64,000 nucleotides of DNA from Bryobacterales bacterium (GTDB lineage: Bacteria; Acidobacteriota; Terriglobia; Bryobacterales; Bryobacteraceae), in the NCBI GenBank assembly GCA_016789905.1, contig JAEUQC010000109.1, forward strand, positions 25,528 to 89,527, in the 5' to 3' direction. Shown piece by piece: positions 42,476 to 50,461 of this stretch. Below the pieces are notes generated by a model. It saw only the letters and a program-made list of their open reading frames with translations. It had not been told where the DNA came from and ran no database searches. The position numbers were made by a program, and so were the translations under genes. Position 1 is the first letter of the stretch, and every line of letters starts with the position of its first letter.

Positions 42476-44823
42476 CGGGCCATCCTTAGCACCTGGTTCG
42501 CCTTCACGTCCTTCAACGTGCGCTTCTCCCCAGTTGGCCACCGCGCCTCCACCCGCTCCACCATTTCCGCCTTCCCCAATCCGAAATGCACCCGCATCGG
42601 ATTCGTTGCGCCGAAGCCTTCGCTCCCCTTCACTTCCCGGTGCTGTTTCATCCCGTTCGCCACCAAAGTGACCGATACCCCCACCGGGTTTCCGCCCGTC
42701 AAATCCACTTCCAGCCAATGGTTCTGATTGCCGCTCTGGTTCTCATAAAACGCGTTTCGCGCATGGTCGCCCTGGTAGTGTCCGCCCAGTTGCGCGTAAA
42801 TCTCCAGGTCCCCGTCGCCGTCGATATCAATAAAGCTCACCCCATGCCCTTTGTTTCCTGGCCGCGCGAAATTCGTCAACGCCGTCACATCCACAAATGT
42901 GCCGTCCCCACGATTGCGGAAAACGCGGTTCGGCTCCAGCCGGGAAAGCTGCGGGTCTCCCGTTCCCAGGTAAATGTCCACAAATCCATCGTTGTCGAAA
43001 TCGGCCACTCCGGCGCCCATCGTCCCCGTCGGATAGTACAGCCCCGCCGCAAGCGTCACGTCCGTGAACGTCCCGTTCCCGTTGTTCTTGAACAGCCGGT
43101 TCGTGTCCGGGTGCAGTGTCAACGGCCGGTATCCGCCTCGCAATCCCTCCACCACCGCATCCCACGGCGCCAGGCTCGTCGTCAGAATATCCGGCCGCCC
43201 GTCGTTGTTGTAGTCGAAGAAGAAGCAGACGAACCCGTTGTGCGGCGGCTGCACCACGCCAGCTTGTCGCGCCACCTCCGCAAACTTCCACTTGCCCTCA
43301 TTCCGGTACAGCCGGTTTGGCGAGCGGTCCAGCCCGTTCACCAGCAGGTCCGTGTCTCCGTCCCCGTCATAGTCCCCCAGCGCAATGCCAATGGCTCCGT
43401 ACGATGGCGGCTCCACAATGCCCGCCTCTCGTGTCATGTTCGTGAACGTTCCATTCCCATTGTTCCGGTATATCTGTGGTGTGGAACCATCGCGCAACAC
43501 CCCGTTGGCGATCGCCAGGTCCAGGTCTCCGTCGTTGTCCAGGTCCCCCCACAGCGATATAAACCCGCTGCCGGCGTCGCCGGCGCCGCTCTTCTCCGTC
43601 ACATCTTCGAACTTTCCGCCCGTGTTCCGGTATAGCCGGTTCGCCATCGGCCCGCTCCACCCGTTCAACGCAATGTAAAGGTCCGTCCGTCCGTCGTTGT
43701 CGTAGTCAATCAGGTTCAGGCTATAGCCGGACGGCACTCTCGCCAGCCCCACCGCCTCCGTCACCTCCGTGAACTTTCCCCCATCGTTGCGGTAAACGGC
43801 CATGAACACGCCTGAACCGGCCAGAAACAGGTCCATGTCGCCGTCGCCGTCGTAATCCCCCCACGAACACGTTCCGTTGCCATCCAGCCGGTCCACGCCC
43901 CGCTCCTTCGCCACATCGGCGAATAGCAGCGGTGGCTGCCCTTCCGGTTTCGCCGGCCCGTTGAACACCACGCCCCCCGGCAGCCGCGGCCGCGCCGCCG
44001 CCGGCAGTTGCTCCATCGCCGTCCGCAGCAGCCACTGGTCCACGCTCGTGTCGCCCCCCGTTTGCGTCGCCTGGTAGAATGCGCTCGCCGCGTCGGCGAA
44101 TTCCCCATGCCGGTATAGGCTCGCTCCCCGCTCCCGCAACACCTCCCGCCGCTGCCACGCCGTCTTTGCCCGCTCCAGTGCTTGCTCGAAATACTCGAGC
44201 GATTCCCCGTGCGCACCCTTCCGCGCCAGCGCCTTCGCCATCAGAAACAGTGCCGCGCCCTCTTCTTCCGAATACGGCGTCGCGCTCGTGATCACCCGCT
44301 CGATCAGCGGTATCGATCGGTCTATCCCCAGTTGCGGGTCATGCGGCACGCGATGTTGCGAATGCTCACTGAAGCGCACCTCCCCCGTCATCCACTCCGA
44401 TAGGTTCAGCAGATACTCATTCGCGAACGGTTGCAGCTTCACCACTCGCGCCGCCAATTGGAAAGCTTGGTTGGGATCGTAGTGCAGCAACTCCGCCCGG
44501 GCATGAAGCACCGATTTCGCCTTCAACGCGTACACATGGTCCGGATTTTCCTTCAATGCCGCCGCCAGCGCCTCTATCGCCAGGTCCATCGATATTCGGT
44601 TCTTCCCCGCGTCAGCCTCCCGCCCGAAATCCGCCAAATGCGTCCGTGCCAACTGGAACCATGCCTCGGCGTCCCGCGGGTTCTGCGCCAAACGCCGGTT
44701 CAGTTCCGCCCGCGCCTCCCCCGTTTTCCCCGCTCGCAACATTCGCGTTGCCCCGGCCAGCGGGTCCGCCCCTTGCGCCCCCGCCCACACCGTCGAAATC
44801 AGCAACAACAAGGTCAGTCGCAA
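42472..44823 (-). CDS. Secreted TPR and CRTAC1-type FG-GAP/ASPIC protein
   Basis: 783 residues with a signal peptide (MRLTLLLLISTVWAGAQG). Residues about 20-280 are TPR-like helices (AELNRRLAQNPRDAEAWFQL, ALFLMAKALARKGAHGESLE). A FG-GAP beta-propeller follows (WGDYDGDGDMDLFLAG, LIDYDNDGRTDLYIALNG, FDYNNDGRPDILTT), then an ASPIC/UnbV domain at the end. The fusion suggests a protein-binding arm on an extracellular propeller. It is the first gene of the CRTAC1-CRTAC1-YIP1 operon and is divergent from the anti-sigma kinase gene. Confidence 0.88.
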   Translation of the reverse strand: MRLTLLLLISTVWAGAQGADPLAGATRMLRAGKTGEARAELNRRLAQNPRDAEAWFQLARTHLADFGREADAGKNRISMDLAIEALAAALKENPDHVYALKAKSVLHARAELLHYDPNQAFQLAARVVKLQPFANEYLLNLSEWMTGEVRFSEHSQHRVPHDPQLGIDRSIPLIERVITSATPYSEEEGAALFLMAKALARKGAHGESLEYFEQALERAKTAWQRREVLRERGASLYRHGEFADAASAFYQATQTGGDTSVDQWLLRTAMEQLPAAARPRLPGGVVFNGPAKPEGQPPLLFADVAKERGVDRLDGNGTCSWGDYDGDGDMDLFLAGSGVFMAVYRNDGGKFTEVTEAVGLARVPSGYSLNLIDYDNDGRTDLYIALNGWSGPMANRLYRNTGGKFEDVTEKSGAGDAGSGFISLWGDLDNDGDLDLAIANGVLRDGSTPQIYRNNGNGTFTNMTREAGIVEPPSYGAIGIALGDYDGDGDTDLLVNGLDRSPNRLYRNEGKWKFAEVARQAGVVQPPHNGFVCFFFDYNNDGRPDILTTSLAPWDAVVEGLRGGYRPLTLHPDTNRLFKNNGNGTFTDVTLAAGLYYPTGTMGAGVADFDNDGFVDIYLGTGDPQLSRLEPNRVFRNRGDGTFVDVTALTNFARPGNKGHGVSFIDIDGDGDLEIYAQLGGHYQGDHARNAFYENQSGNQNHWLEVDLTGGNPVGVSVTLVANGMKQHREVKGSEGFGATNPMRVHFGLGKAEMVERVEARWPTGEKRTLKDVKANQVLRMAR

Positions 44824-44884
44824 TCGGATTTCCTCTATGCTGTCATCGTACCCTTATCCGTCTATAGTCAACTCTCCGCCGTTT

Positions 44885-44893
44885 TGATACCCT
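44885..44893 (+). promoter_or_regulatory. Extended -10 before the anti-sigma kinase gene
   Basis: TGATACCCT (TG, one base, TACCCT at 44888-44893) predicts a transcript start near 44900, 5 nt before the ATG at 44905. Confidence 0.4.
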
Positions 44894-44904
44894 TTTACGA
44901 AGTC

Positions 44905-45324
44905 ATGCCGGGAACTATGGATCTATTCCTCGAGTCCAATCTCGAAAGTGTGGATGCTGCCGAAGCGCACTGCGTGGAAGCGGCCAAACAGCTCGGCCTT
45001 GACGAAGATGCCTGCATGGACTTGGGCCTCGCCGTCCGCGAAGCCATGGTCAATGCAGTCGCCCACGGTAATAATTACGACGCCGCCAAGAAAGTCCGCC
45101 TCGCGCTCGAATCCCGCTCCGATTCGCTCCGCATCACCATCACCGATCAGGGCGCCGGTTTCGATTTGAATCGCGTCCCCGATCCGACGCAAGGCGACAA
45201 CCTCATGCGCGGCAGCGGGCGTGGACTTCTGCTCATTCAAACGTTCGTTGATGAGTTTACCGTCAAACGGACACCCGAGGGCGGCGCGGAAGTGGTTTTA
45301 GTGAAATACGCAATTTCTGACTGA
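44905..45324 (+). CDS. RsbW-like anti-sigma factor serine kinase
   Basis: 139 residues, a GHKL ATPase domain: LGLAVREAMVNAVAHGNNYD (N box), TDQGAGFDLNRVP (G1), MRGSGRGLLLIQTFVDEF (G2). Such kinases bind a sigma factor and phosphorylate a STAS antagonist, which is encoded 11 nt downstream. No sigma factor or PP2C phosphatase is nearby. The start is the ATG at 44905; a second ATG four codons later is possible, and neither has a clear ribosome binding site, which fits a short-leader transcript. Confidence 0.85.
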   Translation: MPGTMDLFLESNLESVDAAEAHCVEAAKQLGLDEDACMDLGLAVREAMVNAVAHGNNYDAAKKVRLALESRSDSLRITITDQGAGFDLNRVPDPTQGDNLMRGSGRGLLLIQTFVDEFTVKRTPEGGAEVVLVKYAISD

Positions 45325-45335
45325 GGAGAATCATT

Positions 45336-45680
45336 GTGAGTGCCACGATTACAACCAGGCAAGTAGGCGATGTGACGGTAGTGGACGCCGCCGGGAAGAT
45401 CACACTTGGCGAGGGCTCGGCCCTTCTGCGCGATCAGGTCCGGAACCTGCTCGGCGCAGGTAACAAGAAGATCCTGATCAATCTCGGCGAAGTCAACTAC
45501 ATCGATAGCTCGGGCATTGGCGAACTGGTCTCCAGTTTTACCACCGTCACCGGCCAGGGCGGGCAGTTGAAACTGCTCAATCTCACCAAACGCGTCCACG
45601 ACCTGCTGCAGATCACCAAACTCTATACCGTCTTCGAAATTCACGACGACGAAGCCAAAGCCGTCCGGAGCTTTTCCTAA
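45336..45680 (+). CDS. STAS-domain anti-sigma factor antagonist
   Basis: 114 residues. The STAS fold is clear (RQVGDVTVVDAAGKITLGEG) and the phosphorylated serine lies in VNYIDSSGIGEL. When unphosphorylated, such proteins bind the RsbW-like kinase and free the sigma factor. The GTG start has GAGGAGA about 6 nt upstream. It forms a pair with the kinase gene before it, and a terminator follows at 45693-45727, so the pair is a closed two-gene unit. Confidence 0.92.
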   Translation: MSATITTRQVGDVTVVDAAGKITLGEGSALLRDQVRNLLGAGNKKILINLGEVNYIDSSGIGELVSSFTTVTGQGGQLKLLNLTKRVHDLLQITKLYTVFEIHDDEAKAVRSFS

Positions 45681-45692
45681 CCCAAGCGATGC

Positions 45693-45727
45693 AATTCTCC
45701 GGGGATTAGAATTCCCCGGAGAATTTT
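45693..45727 (+). terminator. Rho-independent terminator after the STAS gene
   Basis: A 13-bp stem (45693-45705 with 45713-45725) encloses a 7-nt loop and ends in TTTT at 45724-45727. It lies 13 nt after the STAS stop codon. Confidence 0.85.
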
Positions 45728-45798
45728 CCCGCCGTTCAGCCACTCCTATATTGTGACGCCCTTTTCGCGGGCCCACCTTCAAGGGAAGCTGCCGGTTT

Positions 45799-46503
45799 AT
45801 GGAACTCGTACATAACATTCGTCTCCTCATCGCTGAACCTCTCCCGCTCATGCGGGAAGCCCTCTCCTCTCTCTGCGCCTACAAGGGCAATTTCAATGTG
45901 GTCGCCCAGTGCCCCGATGGGGCCGTCGCTCTCCGCCTCATTCTCGAACTGAGGCCGGATGTCGCCCTCCTCGACCTCGATCTTCCAGAGATCCACACCC
46001 TTGAACTTCTCCGCCGCGTGCGTGAATCCTCCGTCGATACCCGCATGGTCCTGATGTCCTCGCGCTCGGACCGCAAAACCGTCATTGAGTCCCTTCGCTG
46101 CGGCGCCCAGGGCTTTGTTCTCAAGTCCGGTTCCGCGCAACAACTCTTCGATTCGCTCCGCCAGGTGCGCGATGGCGGCGTCTACATCTCCCCCTCGGTC
46201 GAAGTCGAAAAAATCTTCGGACCCCAGCGTGGCCGCAAACTCGATGACGACCCCATCGAATCCCTCTCTGCCCGCGAACACCAGGTATTCACCATGCTCG
46301 TCGAAGGTCTGCGCGCCAAGGAAATCGCCGCCCGCCTCTCCGTCAGTCCCAAAACCATCGATACCTATCGCGCCAGCATGATGCGCAAGCTCGATATCCA
46401 CGATGTTGCCGGACTCGTCAAGTTCGCCATCCATCGCAATCTCACTCCCCTCGCGCCTCCGGAGTACCTCCAAAGCCGCGCCGCCAATGGCGGTTTGGAG
46501 TAA
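45799..46503 (+). CDS. NarL/FixJ-type response regulator
   Basis: 234 residues. The receiver domain has the phospho-acceptor D59 (VALLDLDLPE), a lysine in GFVLKSG, and an acidic pocket reduced to a single E13 (LLIAEPLPLMREAL), where most members have two acidic residues. A LuxR-type HTH follows (LSAREHQVFTMLVEGLRAKEIA, SPKTIDTYRASMMRKLDI). It probably binds DNA as a dimer. No cognate kinase is adjacent. AAGGGAAG lies about 11 nt before the ATG; TATATT at 45747-45752 may be its -10. Confidence 0.9.
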   Translation: MELVHNIRLLIAEPLPLMREALSSLCAYKGNFNVVAQCPDGAVALRLILELRPDVALLDLDLPEIHTLELLRRVRESSVDTRMVLMSSRSDRKTVIESLRCGAQGFVLKSGSAQQLFDSLRQVRDGGVYISPSVEVEKIFGPQRGRKLDDDPIESLSAREHQVFTMLVEGLRAKEIAARLSVSPKTIDTYRASMMRKLDIHDVAGLVKFAIHRNLTPLAPPEYLQSRAANGGLE

Positions 46504-46520
46504 TGGCGCGCCTTCGTTCA

Positions 46521-46529
46521 TGCTATTCT
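46521..46529 (+). promoter_or_regulatory. Extended -10 before the YfgM-like gene
   Basis: TGCTATTCT (TG, one base, TATTCT at 46524-46529) predicts a transcript start near 46536, 12 nt before the GTG at 46548. Confidence 0.45.
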
Positions 46530-46547
46530 AGGTAGTTTGGGATAGTT

Positions 46548-47267
46548 GTGGACAAGCAAGAACGCGAACAGTTAAAACATGATGTCTTCGTCGAGGAAGT
46601 CTCGCACTCCATCGACTATGCGGCAACGCACAAGAAGCAGCTTTCGATCTACGGCGGCGTCGCGCTAGCGGTTCTCGCCTTGGCCGGCGGCTGGTGGTGG
46701 TGGTCTGACAAACAGGCTGGCCTCCGCCAGGACGCTCTCCAGGACGCCCTGCAGAACCAGCAGGCCGCCGTCGGCCCGGGCTCCAGCCCCTTCATCCGCA
46801 GCTTTGCCACCCAGGAATTGAAGGACGCCGCTATCATCAGCTCCTTCAATAGCCTTATCTCCAAATTCCCCTCCAGTGATGAAGCCTGGATGGGCCACTA
46901 CTACATCGGCATCACCTATGCCGATCAGAACAAGTTCGCCGAAGCCGAAAAGGAATGGCAGTTGGTCGCCGACAAAGGCAGCAAAGAATACGCTGCTCTC
47001 GCCCGCTTCGGCCTGGCCCAGCTCTATGCCAAGCAGGGCAAAGTGCAGCAGGCCGAAACGCATCTGCGCTATCTGGCCGACAATCCTTCTTCCTTGTTCT
47101 CCAAAGAAAACGCTCAAATCGAGTTGGCGAAGCTGCTCGCGCCCACCAAGCCTGACGAAGCCAAGAAAATCCTCGAACCGCTTCGCCAGTTGAGCACCCG
47201 GAACGCCGTTAGCCGCTGGGCCATCACCGCCTTCGGCGAAACTAAGCCCGGCCCCAACGGCAAATAA
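46548..47267 (+). CDS. YfgM-like membrane-anchored TPR protein
   Basis: 239 residues. A short charged cytosolic segment precedes one membrane helix (LSIYGGVALAVLALAGGWWWW), and the remainder is a periplasmic TPR domain (HYYIGITYADQNKFAEAEKE, ALARFGLAQLYAKQGKVQQA). This matches the YfgM/TPR_21 family, which acts as a periplasmic helper for exported proteins beside SecYEG. The start is a GTG. The dgt gene follows 4 nt downstream, so the two are probably co-transcribed. Confidence 0.8.
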   Translation: MDKQEREQLKHDVFVEEVSHSIDYAATHKKQLSIYGGVALAVLALAGGWWWWSDKQAGLRQDALQDALQNQQAAVGPGSSPFIRSFATQELKDAAIISSFNSLISKFPSSDEAWMGHYYIGITYADQNKFAEAEKEWQLVADKGSKEYAALARFGLAQLYAKQGKVQQAETHLRYLADNPSSLFSKENAQIELAKLLAPTKPDEAKKILEPLRQLSTRNAVSRWAITAFGETKPGPNGK

Positions 47268-47271
47268 CCCC

Positions 47272-48411
47272 GTGAGCGGCGCCTCCGGCCCCCTGGCCCA
47301 TCTCCGGTTCTCACCGGAAATGACGCGTGGCCGCCGCTTCCCGGAACTCCGCCACCCTTACCGGAACGATTTTCAGCGCGACCGCGATCGCGTCATCCAC
47401 ACCCGCGCCTTCCGCCGTCTCGAAAACAAGACCCAGGTCTTCACTCCGGGCCTCTCTGACCATTTCCGCAACCGCCTCACCCATTCCATCGAAGTCTCCC
47501 AAATGGCCCGAACCGTGGCCCTCGCCCTCGGCATCGACCCGGACCTCACCGAAGCCCTCGCCCTTGTCCACGATATCGGTCATCCCCCCTTCGCCCATTC
47601 CGGTGAGGAAGAGCTCTCCCGCCAAATGGCCCGTTTCGGCGAGTCTTTCGATCACAATCTCCACGCCCTCCGCATCGTCGAAGACTTTGAACATCGCTAT
47701 GCGCGCTTCCCAGGCCTCAACCTGACCTTTGAAATCCGCGAAGGCATCGTCAAACACTCCCGGGACCTGACCCCAGGCGAACACCCCGAACTCGACGAAT
47801 ATCTCCCCGCTCTTCGTCCTCCGCTCGAAGCCCAACTCATCGACCTTGCCGACGAAATCGCCTATTCCACCGCCGATCTCGACGACGCCCAACAGGCCGG
47901 TTTCTTCACCCTCGATGAGCTCGGCCGTGCCGTCCCCGCCTGGGAAGAGCTATACGATATTGCCCAATCGATGTACCCCGCCGCCCATCCCCGCATTCAG
48001 TTCCACGAAGCGCTCCGCCAGCTTATTGACTTGCTTGTTTCCGGATTCATCGAAGGCACCGTCCAGGCAACCCACGCCGCCAACTGCAAATCCATTGATG
48101 ACGTTCGCAACCACCCAAATCGTCTCGCCTGCCTGCTCCCGGCCCCCCGCAAAACCTGCCTGGAGCTTAAGCGCTTTCTCCGCCAACGCGTCTACCTCTC
48201 TAAAGCCCTCAACGCCGAACGCGAACGCTCCGTCCAAATGATCGGCGAACTGTTCGCCTACTTTGAATCCGATCCAGCCCGCCTTCCGGAACCCTATGGA
48301 GAGCAGGTCTCCACCCGCCCCGCCCACCGCGTCATTTGCGAGTACATCGCCGGCATGACCGATGGCTACTGTGGCCGCCGTCACCAGGAATTGATCGGCG
48401 AAAAAAAATAG
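47272..48411 (+). CDS. dgt: Deoxyguanosinetriphosphate triphosphohydrolase-like HD enzyme
   Basis: 379 residues. The HD-domain metal ligands are present: RNRLTHSIEVSQMA (first His), ALVHDIGHPPFAHSGEE (HD pair), and DLADEIAYSTADLDDA (last Asp). FRRLENKTQVF at the start is the dGTPase family signature. It removes triphosphate from dNTPs and so shapes nucleotide pools. It is of the shorter type usual outside enterobacteria. The start is a GTG. Its last codons (A8 at 48402-48409) supply the T-run of a terminator on the other strand. Confidence 0.92.
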   Translation: MSGASGPLAHLRFSPEMTRGRRFPELRHPYRNDFQRDRDRVIHTRAFRRLENKTQVFTPGLSDHFRNRLTHSIEVSQMARTVALALGIDPDLTEALALVHDIGHPPFAHSGEEELSRQMARFGESFDHNLHALRIVEDFEHRYARFPGLNLTFEIREGIVKHSRDLTPGEHPELDEYLPALRPPLEAQLIDLADEIAYSTADLDDAQQAGFFTLDELGRAVPAWEELYDIAQSMYPAAHPRIQFHEALRQLIDLLVSGFIEGTVQATHAANCKSIDDVRNHPNRLACLLPAPRKTCLELKRFLRQRVYLSKALNAERERSVQMIGELFAYFESDPARLPEPYGEQVSTRPAHRVICEYIAGMTDGYCGRRHQELIGEKK

Positions 48412-48439
48412 GCCGGGCGCGAGGTCAGCGCGCACCGGC
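48402..48439 (-). terminator. Rho-independent terminator for the small secreted protein gene
   Basis: The minus-strand transcript forms a 10-bp stem (48429-48439 with 48412-48421, one bulged base at 48434) and then runs into CTA and eight T at 48409-48402, which lie inside the end of dgt. A second perfect 8-bp hairpin lies beside it at 48443-48460. Confidence 0.8.
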
Positions 48440-48483
48440 CAATGCCCAGGGTCCTGGGCAAGTTGCACACAAGGGAACCTGGT

Positions 48484-48909
48484 TCAGCCGCCGATTTTCT
48501 GCGCGGCCTTGGCGATTTTGTCCGCCCGCATCGCAATGTTCTTCGCCGTCGCCCGGTACTGGTTCCGGGCCTTCGCATCGGCGGAGGCAAGCTGCTTCGC
48601 CTTATTCTCCGTCAGCACTTTCAAAACATCCACCGGCGCCTTCATGTGGTCCATGCCGGCTTCCTGTGCCGCCGCCTGTAGTTCGGCCACGTGCTTGTCC
48701 AGCGCTTCGGCTCGCGCCGCCGCCGCCGCCATATCCGGTGATTTCGACTTCAAGATTCCATCAATCGCCAGCGCTTCATTCTTCGCGGCCAGCGCCTTCT
48801 CCGTCATCGTCTTCATCGGGCTGCTCCCTGTCGAAGACGTTGCGGCCGGGTCGGCCGCGAACGCTACACTCATCAGGGCGGTGGTGCTAATCAGGGTAAA
48901 GAGTTTCAT
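48484..48909 (-). CDS. Small secreted helical protein, function unknown
   Basis: 141 residues with a signal peptide (MKLFTLISTTALMSVAFAAD). The mature part is alanine- and lysine-rich and almost wholly helical (MAAAAARAEALDKHVAELQA, VLKVLTENKAKQLASADAKA), suggesting a periplasmic helical bundle or coiled coil. AAAGGACA lies about 7 nt before the ATG. No family is recognised. It is a single gene between convergent dgt and the divergent small gene at 49012. Confidence 0.75.
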   Translation of the reverse strand: MKLFTLISTTALMSVAFAADPAATSSTGSSPMKTMTEKALAAKNEALAIDGILKSKSPDMAAAAARAEALDKHVAELQAAAQEAGMDHMKAPVDVLKVLTENKAKQLASADAKARNQYRATAKNIAMRADKIAKAAQKIGG

Positions 48910-49011
48910 GGGTTTGTCCTTTGTCTCGGAAGGTTCGAGCGGTTGCTCGTCTCCCTCCTCATTGCAACTCCTGTGCCAAACTTTTGGTGCTCCAAATGCT
49001 CCTCCTTCGGC

Positions 49012-49362
49012 ATGACCACTACCTTTTTGCGGCCCTTCCGCGAATCCCTCCTCTCTCTCCGCCGTGAACTTGCGGCCGACGGGCTGGAAACCGCCGCCGA
49101 GTGGGATTCCGCTCTCGACCTCCGCGACACCATGGGCCCGCAAATGCCTGAAAACAGGTCTATTTTCGTCTTCTGCCCGGTCGCTCTCCTGCACGCCACC
49201 CAGGCCGGCAAGCCCGCCGCCGCCCTCGCCATCGTCACCCTCCAATCCCTCGGCAAACACACCCTCGTCTCGCTGCTTGGCCAAGGCCCGTCCGCCGAAC
49301 GTGCCTCCGCCGCCATCCTCCGCTGCGCCCGCCAACTGCCTCCTTTAAGGCATGCTGCCTGA
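49012..49362 (+). CDS. Small cytosolic protein, possibly DUF302-like
   Basis: 116 residues with no signal peptide. Third codon positions are strongly G/C, as in sure genes nearby, which supports coding. The pattern FRESLLSLRRELAADGLETA, then a middle strand (RSIFVFCPVALLHATQAGKP) and a last strand (ALAIVTLQSLGKHTLVSLLG), resembles DUF302 proteins, but conservation is weak and this is inference. The start is the ATG at 49012; no ribosome binding site is clear. It lies 31 nt before the sensor kinase gene on the same strand. Confidence 0.55.
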   Translation: MTTTFLRPFRESLLSLRRELAADGLETAAEWDSALDLRDTMGPQMPENRSIFVFCPVALLHATQAGKPAAALAIVTLQSLGKHTLVSLLGQGPSAERASAAILRCARQLPPLRHAA

Positions 49363-49393
49363 AAGCGTCCACATGCATCTAACCTGGGAAAGC

Positions 49394-50461
49394 ATGGATA
49401 AGCAAAATACGGCAAGGGCGCTCACCATCGCCGCTTGCCTGGCCGCCATTACGATTGCCATCCACATCACCGGTGACGCGCCTTCCCTATGGCGAAAGTT
49501 TCTCCAATACCTCTTCTTCCTCCCAGGTGTCATCGCCGCCTTCTGGTTCGGTTGGCGCGGCGGCCTCATCACCGCTGTCCTCGCCACGCTCTGTTACGCC
49601 CCTTCCCTCACCAGCCTCACCGCTGACCAGGCCGGGGAATCGCTCGATCTCCTCCTCATCGGCTCTCTCCTCGGTTTCCTTGCCGACCGCGAACACCGCA
49701 AAACCCGGCTCCTTGAAAAGGCCACCGCAGACCTCTCCGCCGCCTACCACCAGTTACAAAGCAACGTCGAACGCTGGAAACAGGCCGAACGCCTCTCCGC
49801 CATCGGCCAACTCTCCGCCGGCCTCGCCCACGAAATCCGCACCCCCCTCGCCGCCATTGAAGGCGCCGCCGAACTCCTCCGCTCCGACCGTGCCGATTCC
49901 GCCCTCCGCGACGAAATGACCGCCATCCTCCAGAAAGAATCCAAAAGGCTCAATCGCCTCCTCACCGAACTCCTCGATTACGCCCGCCCACGCCGCCCCG
50001 AGTTCCGCACCGCCGAGTTGGCCCCCATCGTCTCCAGTGTCGTCCGCCTCCTGCAGGTCCAGGCCACCAAAAAGTCTCTCACCCTTCGCGCCGAAATTCC
50101 CGCCACCGTCCCGCCCTTGGAGTGCGATCCGGAACAACTCCGCCAGGTGCTTCTCAATCTCACCATGAACGCCGTCCAGGCCGCTGACGCTCCTGGCGAA
50201 GTCACCATCCAGGCCGCCCCCTCCCACGACGGCATTTCCCTTGAAGTCCTCGATCAGGGCCCCGGTATCCCCTCCGAAGTCCGCGCCCATCTTTTTGAAC
50301 CCTTCTTTACCACCAAACACGACGGCACAGGCCTCGGTCTCGCCGTCGCCCGGCAGATCGTGGAAACCCACGGCGGCAATATCGCCATTGAGCCCAACTT
50401 CCCTCGCGGCGCCCGTTTCCTAATCGGCCTTCCGATTGCTCAGGAGATGAAAAGACAATGA
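49394..50461 (+). CDS. Membrane sensor histidine kinase (NtrB/ZraS type)
   Basis: 355 residues. Three or four N-terminal membrane helices (ALTIAACLAAITIAIHI, FLFFLPGVIAAFWFGWRGGL) resemble the DUF4118/KdpD-like sensor without a periplasmic domain. Then come a coiled linker, the H-box SAGLAHEIRTPLAAIEGAAE, and the ATPase motifs NLTMNAVQAAD, LDQGPGIP and GTGLGLAVARQIV. The ATG at 49394 is chosen because the residues after it look like a normal start; in-frame ATGs at 49352 and 49373 exist. It overlaps its response regulator by 4 nt, so they form a two-component pair. Confidence 0.9.
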   Translation: MDKQNTARALTIAACLAAITIAIHITGDAPSLWRKFLQYLFFLPGVIAAFWFGWRGGLITAVLATLCYAPSLTSLTADQAGESLDLLLIGSLLGFLADREHRKTRLLEKATADLSAAYHQLQSNVERWKQAERLSAIGQLSAGLAHEIRTPLAAIEGAAELLRSDRADSALRDEMTAILQKESKRLNRLLTELLDYARPRRPEFRTAELAPIVSSVVRLLQVQATKKSLTLRAEIPATVPPLECDPEQLRQVLLNLTMNAVQAADAPGEVTIQAAPSHDGISLEVLDQGPGIPSEVRAHLFEPFFTTKHDGTGLGLAVARQIVETHGGNIAIEPNFPRGARFLIGLPIAQEMKRQ

